NCBI RefSeq assembly: GCF_013337185.1 | Contig: NZ_SWDE01000001.1 | Span: forward strand, 930,001 to 994,000 | Source: Serratia proteamaculans | GTDB taxonomy: Bacteria; Pseudomonadota; Gammaproteobacteria; Enterobacterales; Enterobacteriaceae | Length of the DNA stretch: 64,000 nucleotides | Reading direction: 5' to 3' | Part shown: positions 9,036 to 17,856 of the stretch, piece after piece | Position numbering within the stretch: position 1 is the stretch's first letter | How the letters are laid out: every line of letters starts with the position of its first letter | Program-made: the position numbers and the translations under genes | The notes under the pieces: model-generated | Seen by the model: the letters and a program-made list of their open reading frames with translations, nothing else | Database searches by the model: none | Told to the model about the DNA's origin: nothing

Positions 9036-9862
9036 CTATTTTTGACCAACCGAAAATTGACTGTCACCACCATATTTTCGATCCACAGCGCTTTCCCTAC
9101 GCGTCGGAAAGTTGCTACAACCCACAGGGCCACGAGTTGGCGACCCTGGAACATTATCGCGCGGTGATGCAGGCCTACGGTATACGCCACTCGTTGATTG
9201 TCGGCCCTACGTCGGCTTACAACACCGATAACCGCTACCTGCTGGCGGCACTGGCCGCTGGCGAAGGCCGTCACAAAGGGATTGCCGTTGTGCCGCGTGA
9301 GGTGGACAGCCAAACGCTTGCCGAATTGCAGTCACAGGGCGTGGTCGGCATCGCGCTTAACGTGGCGATGCTCGGCGTCGAACCTTTCTTGCAGTTGGAT
9401 CGGCTAATGGGGCAACTGGCAGAACTGGAAATGTTCGCGCAAATCCAGGTGCAGGACGACCAGTTACCGGCGCTGATGCCGCTGCTGGCACGCACCCGCA
9501 CCCGGCTGCTGTTCGACCATTCGGGTCGGCCGGACGTCAGCGCGGGTCTTCAACAACCGGCGTTTCAGGCCCTGTTGTCACTGGCACAGCGTGAGCACAC
9601 TTACGTCAAGCTTTCCGGTCTGGCCAAGTTTTCACGCCGGCACTACCCGTTCAGCGACGCTCAGCCTTACCTGTTGGCGCTGCTGGCGGCCTATGGCGGT
9701 GAGAAATGCATGTGGGGATCGGACTGGCCTTTCCTGCGCGCCACCGAACGCATGGATATGGGTACGCTGCTGATGCTGGCCGAACAGATGTTCCCCGACG
9801 CACAAACGCGTCGGCAAATTTTATGGCAGACGCCGCAGCGGCTGTTTGGTTTTAGCGAATGA
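9032..9862 (+). CDS. Amidohydrolase, probable 2-pyrone-4,6-dicarboxylate lactonase (LigI-like)
   Basis: 276 aa, TIM-barrel metal-dependent hydrolase of the amidohydrolase_2 family. The N-terminal [14 protein letters not shown] corresponds to the CHxHIF motif of Lig[11 protein letters not shown] lies mid-protein, and the late WGSDWPF contributes the catalytic Asp. LigI-type enzymes hydrolyse 2-pyrone-4,6-dicarboxylate to 4-oxalomesaconate. That pyrone is a by-product of gallate ring cleavage, so the enzyme would rescue it into the Gal pathway. It overlaps galA by 4 nt and is followed by aroQ. The P. putida gal cluster, as I recall it, has a porin here instead. Substrate is inferred from context. 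Confidence 0.7.
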   Translation: MTIFDQPKIDCHHHIFDPQRFPYASESCYNPQGHELATLEHYRAVMQAYGIRHSLIVGPTSAYNTDNRYLLAALAAGEGRHKGIAVVPREVDSQTLAELQSQGVVGIALNVAMLGVEPFLQLDRLMGQLAELEMFAQIQVQDDQLPALMPLLARTRTRLLFDHSGRPDVSAGLQQPAFQALLSLAQREHTYVKLSGLAKFSRRHYPFSDAQPYLLALLAAYGGEKCMWGSDWPFLRATERMDMGTLLMLAEQMFPDAQTRRQILWQTPQRLFGFSE

Positions 9863-9873
9863 TCGGAGTAAAG

Positions 9874-10302
9874 ATGAAAACCATTTACGTGCTCAATGGC
9901 CCAAACCTTAACCTGTTAGGCACCCGTGAGCCTGAGACCTACGGCACCGACACGCTGGCGACCATCGAACAGCTGTGTCGCAGCACCGCCGCCGAACTGG
10001 AATGTCGACTAGAGTTTCGCCAAACCAACCATGAAGGTGAAATGATTGACTGGATCCAGCAAACGCGGGGCAAGGCAGATGCGCTGGTGATCAATCCGGC
10101 TGCCTGGACGCACACCTCGGTGGCAATACGTGACGCCGTCACGGCAGTGGCCTTGCCGTTGTTCGAGGTACATATCACCAACGTGCACAAGCGTGAGCCG
10201 TTTCGCCATCATTCCTATCTGTCCGACGTGGCCAACGGCGTGATTTGCGGCTTTGGCATTCAGGGATACCGTTACGCGCTGATGCAAGCGGCACAGCTTT
10301 AG
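9874..10302 (+). CDS. aroQ: Type II 3-dehydroquinate dehydratase
   Basis: 142 aa from ATG 9874, chosen because GGAG (9865-9868) lies 5 nt upstream; an ATG at 9859 overlaps the previous stop. Type II dehydroquinase signatures are visible: [14 protein letters not shown] near the N-terminus, [28 protein letters not shown], and [17 protein letters not shown]. It dehydrates 3-dehydroquinate to 3-dehydroshikimate. In a gallate operon it is probably catabolic, feeding quinate or shikimate carbon towards protocatechuate or gallate, while a separate biosynthetic copy would serve the aro pathway. It converges on galR with a 4-bp overlap of stop codons. Confidence 0.88.
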   Translation: MKTIYVLNGPNLNLLGTREPETYGTDTLATIEQLCRSTAAELECRLEFRQTNHEGEMIDWIQQTRGKADALVINPAAWTHTSVAIRDAVTAVALPLFEVHITNVHKREPFRHHSYLSDVANGVICGFGIQGYRYALMQAAQL

Positions 10303-11519
10303 TCCATACAGACCTCACGCAAGCAGGCGATCAATGCTTGCGCCGCCGGGGAATGAAGGCTGCCCGTACGGCAGATCAGGCCAATGGCGCGTCCGGTATC
10401 AGGCAGCGCCATTGACAGTTGAACCAGTTCGCCGGAAGCCAGCTCATATTCCAACTGGTGGGCGGATACCGCCGCCAGCATGTCTGAATTGAGCAGCAAG
10501 CCTCTCACCAACGCCAAATCACCGGTTTCCACCACCGGACTGGGTGCCGGGATATTCATCGCCAGGAAGCAGCCGTCCAGCAGGCGCCGCGCCGGAGTGG
10601 CAGAGCGTGGCAATACCCAGCGCGCCGTTCTCAACTGTTCGGGCCTTAACCCCGGGACCGCCAGCGGATGGCCGCGACGAGCCAGCAGTACCATCTCCTC
10701 GGTAAACAACGTTTCACTGTACACGTCGGCAGCGTAATCGCTGGCGCGCAGCGCACCAAAAATAAAATCGATATCCCCGGAACGCAGCTCGGTGACCAGG
10801 GCCTCAAAGGCACTTTCGTTGGTTACCACGCTGACCCCCGGATAACGGGAGGTCAGTTGGATAATGGCCTGTGGCAACAGCCGGGTACGTCCCAACGGCA
10901 ATGCTCCCACCCGTACCCGCCCCTCCAGCACCCCGCGGCGGGCAGCAATATCGGCCGGAATATGCTGCAGTTCATTCAGCGCACGGCGAACGTTGGCTTC
11001 GATTTCACGGCCGGCCAGCGACGGCACCATCCCCTGTGGCGTGCGTTCCAGCAACGGCACCCCGGTACCGTTTTCCAGCACCTTGAGCGCGGCGCTGATC
11101 GCCGGCTGGCTAAGTCCGAGCAGCGTGGCGACGGTTTGCATATGCCGGGTTTCACACAGGCAGACGAAAATCTGCAGTCGTCGCACATTGAACAGGTACA
11201 AGGGTTCGGGATCGCCGCGCGTCTGCCCCCCCTTGCCCTGTAAGCGCTTTAGCAGCGCCGGTATCTGGTGCAATTCATCAATCGCCCGCCGCGCGCGCGG
11301 CAGTACGCATTTACCAAAGTCGGTCAGCAGCATGCCGCTGGCATGGCGTTCAAACAAGGGTGCCGCCAGTTGCTGCTCCAAATCACGGATTGAGCGGGTG
11401 ATTGCTGACTGGGTTCGGAATAGCTCATCGGCTGCGCGTGAGACGCTGCCCTGGGTCACTACCTGACTGAATGCCCTGATTTGCATCAGGTTTGTCAGCA
11501 GACTCTCATCATAGTCCAT
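10299..11519 (-). CDS. galR: LysR-type regulator with two tandem HTH domains, probable gallate activator
   Basis: About 406 aa from ATG 11519, chosen because AAGGAGA lies 7-8 nt upstream (a start at 11576 has no such support). It is longer than the usual 300 aa because it carries two LysR HTH blocks: residues about 8-67 (..[18 protein letters not shown]..) and about 113-172 (..[18 protein letters not shown]..). An effector-binding domain follows from about 193. It lies divergent from galB and convergent with aroQ, matching the position of galR in Pseudomonas gallate clusters. It probably binds gallate and activates both transcription units. The doubled HTH may allow contact with two half-sites by one protomer. 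Confidence 0.8.
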   Translation of the reverse strand: MDYDESLLTNLMQIRAFSQVVTQGSVSRAADELFRTQSAITRSIRDLEQQLAAPLFERHASGMLLTDFGKCVLPRARRAIDELHQIPALLKRLQGKGGQTRGDPEPLYLFNVRRLQIFVCLCETRHMQTVATLLGLSQPAISAALKVLENGTGVPLLERTPQGMVPSLAGREIEANVRRALNELQHIPADIAARRGVLEGRVRVGALPLGRTRLLPQAIIQLTSRYPGVSVVTNESAFEALVTELRSGDIDFIFGALRASDYAADVYSETLFTEEMVLLARRGHPLAVPGLRPEQLRTARWVLPRSATPARRLLDGCFLAMNIPAPSPVVETGDLALVRGLLLNSDMLAAVSAHQLEYELASGELVQLSMALPDTGRAIGLICRTGSLHSPAAQALIACLREVCMD

Positions 11520-11644
11520 CGCATTCTCTCCTTTGCCCGTGGTTGGCAATATAAATAAAACGCATACCTGCTGCAATCAAATGAATTATCCGTCCTCCGT
11601 CAGAACTGACAGCATGAAGTCATTACACCGACCCAAGGAATCCG
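11520..11644. promoter_or_regulatory. Divergent galR-galB control region
   Basis: A 125-bp gap separates the divergent galR and galB starts. It is AT-rich near galR and contains a small inverted repeat around TCAGAACTGA. LysR activators usually act from such a region, repressing themselves and activating the divergent operon. AAGGAA at 11634-11639 is the galB ribosome binding site. No specific GalR site could be fixed by eye. Confidence 0.5.
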
Positions 11645-12388
11645 ATGATGAACTCAGTAACTTCAAACAAAACCGCCCTGGTAGTCAGCGCTCATTCTGC
11701 CGATTTTGTCTGGCGTGCCGGCGGCGCGATTGCCCTGCATACCCAACTTGGCTATCAGGTCCACGTAGTTTGCCTGTCGTTTGGCGAGCGAGGAGAGTCC
11801 GCCAAGCTGTGGCGTAAAGGCCAGATGACCGAGGACAAAGTGAAAGCCTCCCGTCGCGAGGAGGCCCACGCCGCCGCCGAGATCCTGGGTGCCAGCATCG
11901 AATTCTTTGATATGGGTGACTATCCGCTACGGGCCGATAAGGAGGCGCTGTTCCGCCTGGCCGACGTGTTCCGAAAAGTACAGCCGCACTTTGTGCTGAC
12001 CCATTCGCAAAAAGATCCGTACAACTACGATCACCCGCTGGCCAGCCACCTGACTCAGGAAGCCCGCATCATCGCCCAGGCGGAAGGCTATCGCCCAGGT
12101 GAAACCATCGTCGGCGCGCCACCGGTGTACCTGTTCGAACCGCATCAGCCGGAACAATGCGAATGGAAGCCGGACGTGCTGTTGGATATCACCGAAGTCT
12201 GGGACAAAAAATACCAGGCTATCCAGTGTATGGCCGGTCAGGAGCACCTGTGGGAATACTACACCCGCGTCGCCCAGCAGCGCGGCGTGCAGGCCAAACG
12301 CAACGTCGGCATCACCAGTAGCAAAAATATCGTTTACGGCGAAGGCTACCAAAGCATCTTCCCGCGCGTGACGGGAGAACTGGCATGA
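11645..12388 (+). CDS. galB: 4-oxalomesaconate hydratase (PIG-L/LmbE-type zinc enzyme)
   Basis: 247 aa; ATG 11648 is an alternative start. It is a PIG-L/LmbE fold protein whose metal motif, normally AHPDD, appears here as AHSAD (16-20), with [21 protein letters not shown] downstream supplying further zinc-binding His. Most PIG-L proteins are deacetylases, but GalB of P. putida is a PIG-L member that hydrates 4-oxalomesaconate to 4-carboxy-4-hydroxy-2-oxoadipate. Gene order galB-galC-galD is the same here. The stop overlaps galC by 4 nt. Function rests on similarity plus context, both strong. Confidence 0.85.
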   Translation: MMNSVTSNKTALVVSAHSADFVWRAGGAIALHTQLGYQVHVVCLSFGERGESAKLWRKGQMTEDKVKASRREEAHAAAEILGASIEFFDMGDYPLRADKEALFRLADVFRKVQPHFVLTHSQKDPYNYDHPLASHLTQEARIIAQAEGYRPGETIVGAPPVYLFEPHQPEQCEWKPDVLLDITEVWDKKYQAIQCMAGQEHLWEYYTRVAQQRGVQAKRNVGITSSKNIVYGEGYQSIFPRVTGELA

Positions 12389-13098
12389 GCCTGATCGGTA
12401 AAAAAGGCGTGGTGATCCGCAATATTCCACGGGCAAACGCCAACACACTGGATGCCCTGGCCGAATTTGGCGTAGCCACGGTGCATGAGGCGCAAGGCCG
12501 CAAAGGTCTGCTGGACCCGGCCATCCGCCCCATCCAGCAGGATCGCGGAATTGCCGGCAGCGCGGTGACGGTGTTGGTCGCCCCCGGTGATAACTGGATG
12601 TTTCACGTGGCGGTTGAACAGTGTCGCCCCGGCGACATTCTGGTGGTCGCCCCCACTTCCCCGTGCGGTGACGGCTACTTCGGCGATCTGCTGGCCACTT
12701 CACTGAAAGCGCGCGGCGTGCGCGGCCTGATCGCCGACCTCGGCGTGCGTGATACTCGCACCCTGCGGGAAATGGGCTTTCCGGTCTGGTCACGGGCGGT
12801 GTATGCCCAGGGCACGGTGAAAGAGACGTTGGGTTCAGTCAACGTCCCGTTGATTTGCGCCGGACAACTGATTTATCCCGGCGATGCGATGATCGCTGAT
12901 GACGACGGCGTTGTGGTGGTGCGACAAACCGAGGCAGAACAGGTGCTGGCAGCCAGCCGTCAGCGTGCCGAGCTGGAAGAGAGTAAACGCCTGCGCATGG
13001 CCGGTGGCGAACTGGGGCTGGATATCTACCAGATGCGCCCACGGCTGGCGGAAAAAGGCCTGAAATATTACGACTCACTGGATCTGCTGGAGGATTGA
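12385..13098 (+). CDS. galC: 4-carboxy-4-hydroxy-2-oxoadipate aldolase (RraA-like)
   Basis: 237 aa in the RraA/HMG-CHA aldolase family. Key stretch [33 protein letters not shown] includes the Asp and Arg pair that bind Mg2+ and substrate in this family. It cleaves 4-carboxy-4-hydroxy-2-oxoadipate to pyruvate and oxaloacetate, the last step of gallate degradation. It overlaps galB (ATGA) and ends 1 bp before galD, with GGAGG in its last codons serving galD. RraA proper (the RNase E inhibitor) is shorter, about 160 aa, and does not lie among catabolic genes. Confidence 0.88.
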   Translation: MSLIGKKGVVIRNIPRANANTLDALAEFGVATVHEAQGRKGLLDPAIRPIQQDRGIAGSAVTVLVAPGDNWMFHVAVEQCRPGDILVVAPTSPCGDGYFGDLLATSLKARGVRGLIADLGVRDTRTLREMGFPVWSRAVYAQGTVKETLGSVNVPLICAGQLIYPGDAMIADDDGVVVVRQTEAEQVLAASRQRAELEESKRLRMAGGELGLDIYQMRPRLAEKGLKYYDSLDLLED

Positions 13099-13099
13099 C

Positions 13100-14191
13100 A
13101 TGCGCCAACGCCGGATCCCCTGTTTACTGATGCGCGGTGGTACTTCCAAAGGGGCTTTCTTTCTCGCCGGGGATTTACCCGCCGACCCGAACCAACGCGA
13201 TAAAGTCCTGCTGGCGGTGATGGGTTCCCCTGACCTGCGGCAGATTGATGGCCTCGGCGGCGGTGATCCGCTGACCAGCAAGGTGGCGATCGTAAACCGC
13301 TCACAGCGTGACGACGCCGATGTCGACTACCTGTTCGCCCAGGTCAGCGTTGACCAACCGCAGGTGGACTATGGCCAGAACTGCGGCAATATCCTGGCGG
13401 CGGTAGCTCCGTTCGCCATCGAACGCGGATTGGTTAAGCCCGGCCCGACGTCAACCGAAGTGCGGATCTTCATGCAGAACACCGGGCAGATTGCTCTGGC
13501 CCGCATCGCCACGCCCGAAGGTGAAGTGCAATACGACGGGGAGCTGGCAATTGATGGCGTACCTGGCCGCGCAGCGGAAATCGTGCTGACCTTCAGCGAT
13601 ATTGCCGGTTCCAGCTGCGGCTCGTTGCTGCCAACAGGCAATCCGCAGGACAGCTTTGACGGCGTGGCGGTGACCTGTATCGACAACGGTATGCCGGTGG
13701 TGTTACTGCGTGCGGCGGATGTTGGCCGCAGTGGCTATGAAACCCGCGAACAACTGGATGCCGATCAAGAACTGAAAGCCCGTCTGGAGAGCATCCGCCT
13801 GCAGGCCGGGCCAAAAATGAACCTCGGTGATGTCAGCCGGCGCACGGTGCCCAAAATGACCCTGATTGCCGAAGCCCGTCACGGTGGCACCCTCAGCAGC
13901 CGTACCTTCATTCCGCACCGTTGCCATGCCTCTATCGGCGTTCTGGGCGCGGTTAGCGTTGCCACCGCCTGCCTGATCCCCGGCAGCGTCACCGAGGGTC
14001 TGGCCCAGGTCAGCGATGGCGCAGAGCTGCGTCTTAGCGTTGAACACCCCAGCGGCGAGTTCAGCGTGTTGCTCCAGCGCGATCCAACCCAAAGCGGCGC
14101 GGCCTCGCTACTCGGTGCCGGTTTACTGCGCAGTGCACGGCTGATTTTTAGCGGTGAAGTCTGTATTCCCGGCGCGGTATGGCCTCAATAA
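13100..14191 (+). CDS. galD: 4-oxalomesaconate tautomerase (PrpF fold)
   Basis: 363 aa. The N-terminal PCLLMRGGTSKGAFF and GLGGGDPLTSKVAIV are hallmarks of PrpF/DUF453 isomerases (diaminopimelate epimerase fold). GalD converts the keto form of 4-oxalomesaconate to the enol form used by GalB. The neighbours are as expected. A GGAGG site just before ATG 13100 lies within the end of galC. After its TAA, an AAGGAG at 14194-14199 starts the next gene, so transcription probably continues. Confidence 0.87.
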   Translation: MRQRRIPCLLMRGGTSKGAFFLAGDLPADPNQRDKVLLAVMGSPDLRQIDGLGGGDPLTSKVAIVNRSQRDDADVDYLFAQVSVDQPQVDYGQNCGNILAAVAPFAIERGLVKPGPTSTEVRIFMQNTGQIALARIATPEGEVQYDGELAIDGVPGRAAEIVLTFSDIAGSSCGSLLPTGNPQDSFDGVAVTCIDNGMPVVLLRAADVGRSGYETREQLDADQELKARLESIRLQAGPKMNLGDVSRRTVPKMTLIAEARHGGTLSSRTFIPHRCHASIGVLGAVSVATACLIPGSVTEGLAQVSDGAELRLSVEHPSGEFSVLLQRDPTQSGAASLLGAGLLRSARLIFSGEVCIPGAVWPQ

Positions 14192-14204
14192 CCAAGGAGC
14201 ATCC

Positions 14205-15092
14205 ATGAGCTTAGCTCTCCCCTCGGTAGCGTTAATCGGCTTTGGTGAAGTCGGCGGCATTCTGGCGCAGGAGCTGCGCGCGCAAAACATTACCGTCAGT
14301 GCTTTTGACCCACAAGCCTCATTGGCAATGGCAGAGAAAGCGGCGGCCTGTGGGGCTCACTTCGCCGCGACGCTGCCACAGGCGCTGGAAGGTGCAACGC
14401 TGGTGTTTTCCGCCGTCACTGCCGCCAATACGCTACGGGTTGCGCAGCAGTGCGCGCCGTTGCTGCATCCGGGCCAAACCTTTCTCGATCTCAATTCTGC
14501 GGCTCCCAATACCAAACGCGCCGCCGCCGAGGCAATCAGCGCCAGCGGCGCGGTTTACGTGGAGGTTGCGGTGATGGCCCCGGTTCCGCCCAAGCGTTTG
14601 AAAACGCCCCTGCTGCTGGGCGGAAAGGATGCCATGCCGGTTAGCGCCCAGCTCAACGCCCTGGGGTTCAACAGCCAGGTCTACAGCTCTCACATCGGGG
14701 AAGCCTCGGCAATCAAAATGTGTCGCAGCGTCATGATCAAGGGGCTGGAAGCCCTGACCACCGAATGCCTGCTCGCCGCCCAGCGTTACGGTGTCGAACA
14801 GCCGGTACTCGATTCCCTGCACGCCAGCTTCCCGTCACTGGGTTGGGACCAGCAGTTGCCCCACTACCTGATCAGCCGGATTGCGGAACACGGCAAGCGC
14901 CGTGCCGAGGAGATGCGCGAAGTGGTGCAAACGCTGCGGGACGTTGGCATTGAGCCACACCAAAGCCTGGCGACCGTCGCCAGCCAGCAGGGCCTGGTGG
15001 ACGCCATGAGCGCCCAGAGACTGGCCTATTCGGAACTGACGCCTTTCGTTTGGCAAACCGCATTGGGCAAAATTTACCCCACCGGTGATTAA
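14205..15092 (+). CDS. NAD(P)-dependent beta-hydroxyacid dehydrogenase-like protein (DUF1932)
   Basis: 295 aa from ATG 14205, with AAGGAG 5 nt upstream (the frame opens at 14154, but that start would lie inside galD). A Rossmann motif GFGEVG (12-17) is followed by a 6-phosphogluconate dehydrogenase-type N-domain. The C-terminal half (..EASAIKMCRSVMIKGLEALTTECL..) is a DUF1932 domain with the Lys expected in the active site. It lies 13 bp after galD and may be part of the gal transcript. No step of the known gallate route needs it. It may reduce or oxidise a side product or a related hydroxy acid; the substrate is unknown. Confidence 0.7.
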   Translation: MSLALPSVALIGFGEVGGILAQELRAQNITVSAFDPQASLAMAEKAAACGAHFAATLPQALEGATLVFSAVTAANTLRVAQQCAPLLHPGQTFLDLNSAAPNTKRAAAEAISASGAVYVEVAVMAPVPPKRLKTPLLLGGKDAMPVSAQLNALGFNSQVYSSHIGEASAIKMCRSVMIKGLEALTTECLLAAQRYGVEQPVLDSLHASFPSLGWDQQLPHYLISRIAEHGKRRAEEMREVVQTLRDVGIEPHQSLATVASQQGLVDAMSAQRLAYSELTPFVWQTALGKIYPTGD

Positions 15093-15235
15093 CATCAAAA
15101 AAACCAAAATATTTCACCAGCCGAATATTGTTAACAATCTCATAACGGCGTATTTTGTACCAAATGATTCATAGCAAGCTAATCATCTACCCATTTGGGG
15201 GCTACAACGCCCTCTTTTCACTGGAAAACAATGCG

Positions 15236-15691
15236 ATGAAATATCTCTCCTCTTCCTTTGGCGCTCTGGCCCTGATGGCATTAGCCGGCACGGCATCCGC
15301 CGCACAACTCAATAACGCCCAGGCAAATCAGGTGATCGCCAGCGTGCAGTCAACCCTGAAATCGCAAAACAGCTTCGGCTGCGTGGCAGTGGTCGACAGC
15401 AGTGGCACGTTGCTGGCCTTCCAGCGTTTCGACGGTTCCCCGTTGGGCTGCGTCGATGCCTCCATCGGTAAAGCGCGGACCTCTGCACTGTATCGTGCCC
15501 CCACGTTGAAATTTATGCAGCGGCTGCAAAACGGTGAAACCACCGTACTGAGCATTCCGCACGTGGTGGCGCTGGGCGGCGGTTATCCACTGACGCTGAA
15601 CGGCGAAGTTGTTGGTGCTGTCGGTGTCAGTACGCCGAAGCAGGAGATTGACAACCTGGCGTCCCAAACCGCCGCCGGGACGCTGAAATAA
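15236..15691 (+). CDS. Exported HbpS/GlcG-family heme-binding-like protein
   Basis: 151 aa from ATG 15236, chosen so that the Sec signal MKYLSSSFGALALMALAGTA..A (residues 1-22, cleaved before AQLNN) is at the N-terminus. The body (AVVDSSGTLLAFQRFDGSPLGCVDASIGKARTSALY.. GGYPL.. VVGAVGVS) is the DUF336 / GlcG / HbpS fold. These small proteins bind heme or accompany oxidases and are often next to periplasmic dehydrogenases. Here it lies 34 bp upstream of a GMC dehydrogenase operon. The ribosome binding site is weak (GGAAAACA). Its exact role is unknown. Confidence 0.72.
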   Translation: MKYLSSSFGALALMALAGTASAAQLNNAQANQVIASVQSTLKSQNSFGCVAVVDSSGTLLAFQRFDGSPLGCVDASIGKARTSALYRAPTLKFMQRLQNGETTVLSIPHVVALGGGYPLTLNGEVVGAVGVSTPKQEIDNLASQTAAGTLK

Positions 15692-15725
15692 GCCCAGCCT
15701 GGCCTTCCCGCTCGAGGAACTGATT

Positions 15726-16247
15726 ATGATTTCAATTTCACGCCGCCGGCTGGTGCTGGCTTCGGCGAGCCTGTGGGCGGTTGGCGTTGTCGGCCAAAAC
15801 CTGCTGGGCCGCGCCGCATTGGCTCAGTCGCAACCTGGCACTATGCCAGACAACTTTCTGGCTATTTCGCGCCTGCTGACCGACATTCCACTGCCGGATC
15901 CGCACCTGGCGCAGCGACTTTATGTCGCGCTGCAGCCTCTGTTTCCACAGCTTGAGCAGCAGCTTGACGTGCTGGCCGCTTTGATGGCGCAGCATGCCGA
16001 CCTGGCCGGCGAAGACTTCCACGCGCTGATTCAGAGCCAGCCTGCCCCCCTCGCTGCGCTGTACCAGTCACTCATCGGCGGCTGGTATCTCGGCGTGATC
16101 GGCGATCCGGCCAGGCCAATCTGTATCGCTTTTGAAAATATCATCAGTTATCAACGGGTGCGCAACTCGCTGATGCCGCCAAGCTATTGCCCTGGCGAAC
16201 CCAACTTTTGGACTCATCCCCCGCGTAAGGAGACGGCGCATGTCTGA
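15726..16247 (+). CDS. Small (gamma) subunit of a periplasmic GMC-type dehydrogenase, Tat signal
   Basis: 173 aa. SRRRLVLASASLWAVGVVG near the N-terminus is a twin-arginine signal. The mature part resembles the small subunits of gluconate 2-dehydrogenase, 2-ketogluconate dehydrogenase and sorbitol/fructose dehydrogenases, which help export the flavin subunit folded. It overlaps the next gene by 8 nt (16240-16247). The three-gene order small-large-cytochrome c is standard for these membrane-bound dehydrogenases that pass electrons to ubiquinone. Confidence 0.75.
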   Translation: MISISRRRLVLASASLWAVGVVGQNLLGRAALAQSQPGTMPDNFLAISRLLTDIPLPDPHLAQRLYVALQPLFPQLEQQLDVLAALMAQHADLAGEDFHALIQSQPAPLAALYQSLIGGWYLGVIGDPARPICIAFENIISYQRVRNSLMPPSYCPGEPNFWTHPPRKETAHV

Positions 16248-17856
16248 TTCATTAAATGCCGATGTCGTGGTGATCGGCGCCGGTATCGCCGGTTCGTTGG
16301 CGGCATTGAAAATGGTGCAGGCCGGAGCTTCGGTGTTGATGCTGGAGTCCGGGCCGGAAATCAAACGCGATGAGGCCGTCGAGCTGTTTCGCAACTCGCC
16401 GTTCAAAGGTGACTTCACCGAACCCTACCCACCCGAACCCTGGGCACCACAGCCGAAATTTATCCCGACGGACAATAACTATTTGATCCAGAAAGGCCCG
16501 GATCCGTACCGCGCCCAATATTTACGCGGCGTCGGCGGTACCACCTGGCACTGGGCCGGGCAGGCTTTTCGTCTGCTGCCAAACGACATGCGGATAAAAA
16601 CCCTGTACGGCGTCGGCCGCGACTGGCCAATCAGTTATGAACAGTTGGAACCTTATTATTGCGAAGCGGAGTACCAGATGGGGGTGTCCGGCGACAGCGA
16701 ACTGGACTCGCCGCGCTCACGCCCCTACCCGCTGCCCGGCATCCCTCTGCCTTACGGTTTTGAACGCCTTAAACAGCGCATCGCCGGGCTGGGTTACCAG
16801 GTGGGCATCGGCCCGCAGGCGCGCAACAGCGTACCTTATGACGGCCGTCCGGCCTGCTGTGGCAACAATAACTGCATGCCGGTTTGCCCGATCGACGCGC
16901 AGTATCACGGCGGTATTTCGGCGCGTAAAGCCCTGGCAGCCGGCGCGCGAATTATTGCCAATGCCGTGGTTCATCGTATTGAGGCAAATGAACAGGGACA
17001 GATCGTGGCGGTGCACTATCTCGACCGCAACAAGGCCAGCCATCGCGTCACCGGCAAATGCTTCGTGCTCACCGCCAACGGTATCGAAAGCCCAAAAATC
17101 CTGCTGATTTCCACCAGCGAACGCTACCCGAACGGCATCGCCAACGGCTCCGGCATGGTGGGCCGCAACCTGATGGACCACCCCGGCAGTTCGGTGGAGT
17201 TCTACGCTGATGAACCGGTCTGGTTTGGCCGCGGGCCAATGCGCCCAGGCAGCATCAATAACCTGCGTGATGGTGCCTTCCGGGCGGAACGCTCAGCGCT
17301 GCGTGTTGACGTGTCCAATACCTCACCGGTGCGCTATCTGACCGAAAGACTGATCCGCCAGGGTTACTACGGCAAAGCGCTGAACGACAAGCTGGCCTTC
17401 CAGTCCGAGCGCTATATACAGCTGAAGTGCCTGCTGGAAATGCTGCCGGAACCGGAAAACCGCGTTCAGCTGAGTCAAACCGAAAAGGATGCCTGGGGCA
17501 TTCCCAAACTGGAGGTGTACTACAAATTCCCGGAGTATGTTCACCGCGGCTATGACCAGTCCATGCTCGACTTTCAGCGTATCGTCAAGCAAATGGGCGG
17601 TAGCGAAGCGATTTACAGCAAACGTGGCCTGTATGACAACAACCAGCATATCACCGGCACCATGATCATGGGCCGCAGCGGCAGCGACTCGGTGGTGGAC
17701 GGCGACTGCCGCAGCCACGATCACCCTAATCTGTTTATCGCCGGTACCGGCGTGATGCCCTCGGCTTCGACCGTTAACTCAACCCTGACCGGTGTGGCGC
17801 TGGCGCTGCACATGGCCGACCGGGTGTTGGACAGCCTGAAAGGAGGCATGGCGTGA
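16240..17856 (+). CDS. Large FAD subunit of a GMC-type membrane-bound dehydrogenase
   Basis: 538 aa. VVIGAGIAGSLAALKMVQAG (about 10-29) is the FAD Rossmann motif, and LRGVGGTTWHWAG is the GMC signature region. The late block MIMGRSGSDSVVDGDCRSHD.. FIAGTGVMPSASTVNSTLT is typical of the gluconate/2-ketogluconate/sorbose group. A CCGNNNCMPVCP Cys cluster in the middle is also seen in this group and may bind an Fe-S centre. There is no signal peptide of its own, so it is presumably exported with the Tat-bearing small subunit. It overlaps the cytochrome gene by 4 nt. The oxidised sugar acid or polyol is not known. Confidence 0.8.
   Translation: MSDSLNADVVVIGAGIAGSLAALKMVQAGASVLMLESGPEIKRDEAVELFRNSPFKGDFTEPYPPEPWAPQPKFIPTDNNYLIQKGPDPYRAQYLRGVGGTTWHWAGQAFRLLPNDMRIKTLYGVGRDWPISYEQLEPYYCEAEYQMGVSGDSELDSPRSRPYPLPGIPLPYGFERLKQRIAGLGYQVGIGPQARNSVPYDGRPACCGNNNCMPVCPIDAQYHGGISARKALAAGARIIANAVVHRIEANEQGQIVAVHYLDRNKASHRVTGKCFVLTANGIESPKILLISTSERYPNGIANGSGMVGRNLMDHPGSSVEFYADEPVWFGRGPMRPGSINNLRDGAFRAERSALRVDVSNTSPVRYLTERLIRQGYYGKALNDKLAFQSERYIQLKCLLEMLPEPENRVQLSQTEKDAWGIPKLEVYYKFPEYVHRGYDQSMLDFQRIVKQMGGSEAIYSKRGLYDNNQHITGTMIMGRSGSDSVVDGDCRSHDHPNLFIAGTGVMPSASTVNSTLTGVALALHMADRVLDSLKGGMA

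Noticed and set aside
10668..11466. Long plus-strand frames opposite galR (191 and 200 codons)
   Set aside because: They are antisense shadows of a GC-rich LysR gene; no ribosome binding site and no recognisable domain.
12385..13098. RraA (RNase E inhibitor) as identity of the aldolase gene
   Set aside because: The protein is about 75 aa longer than RraA, and it sits between galB and galD.
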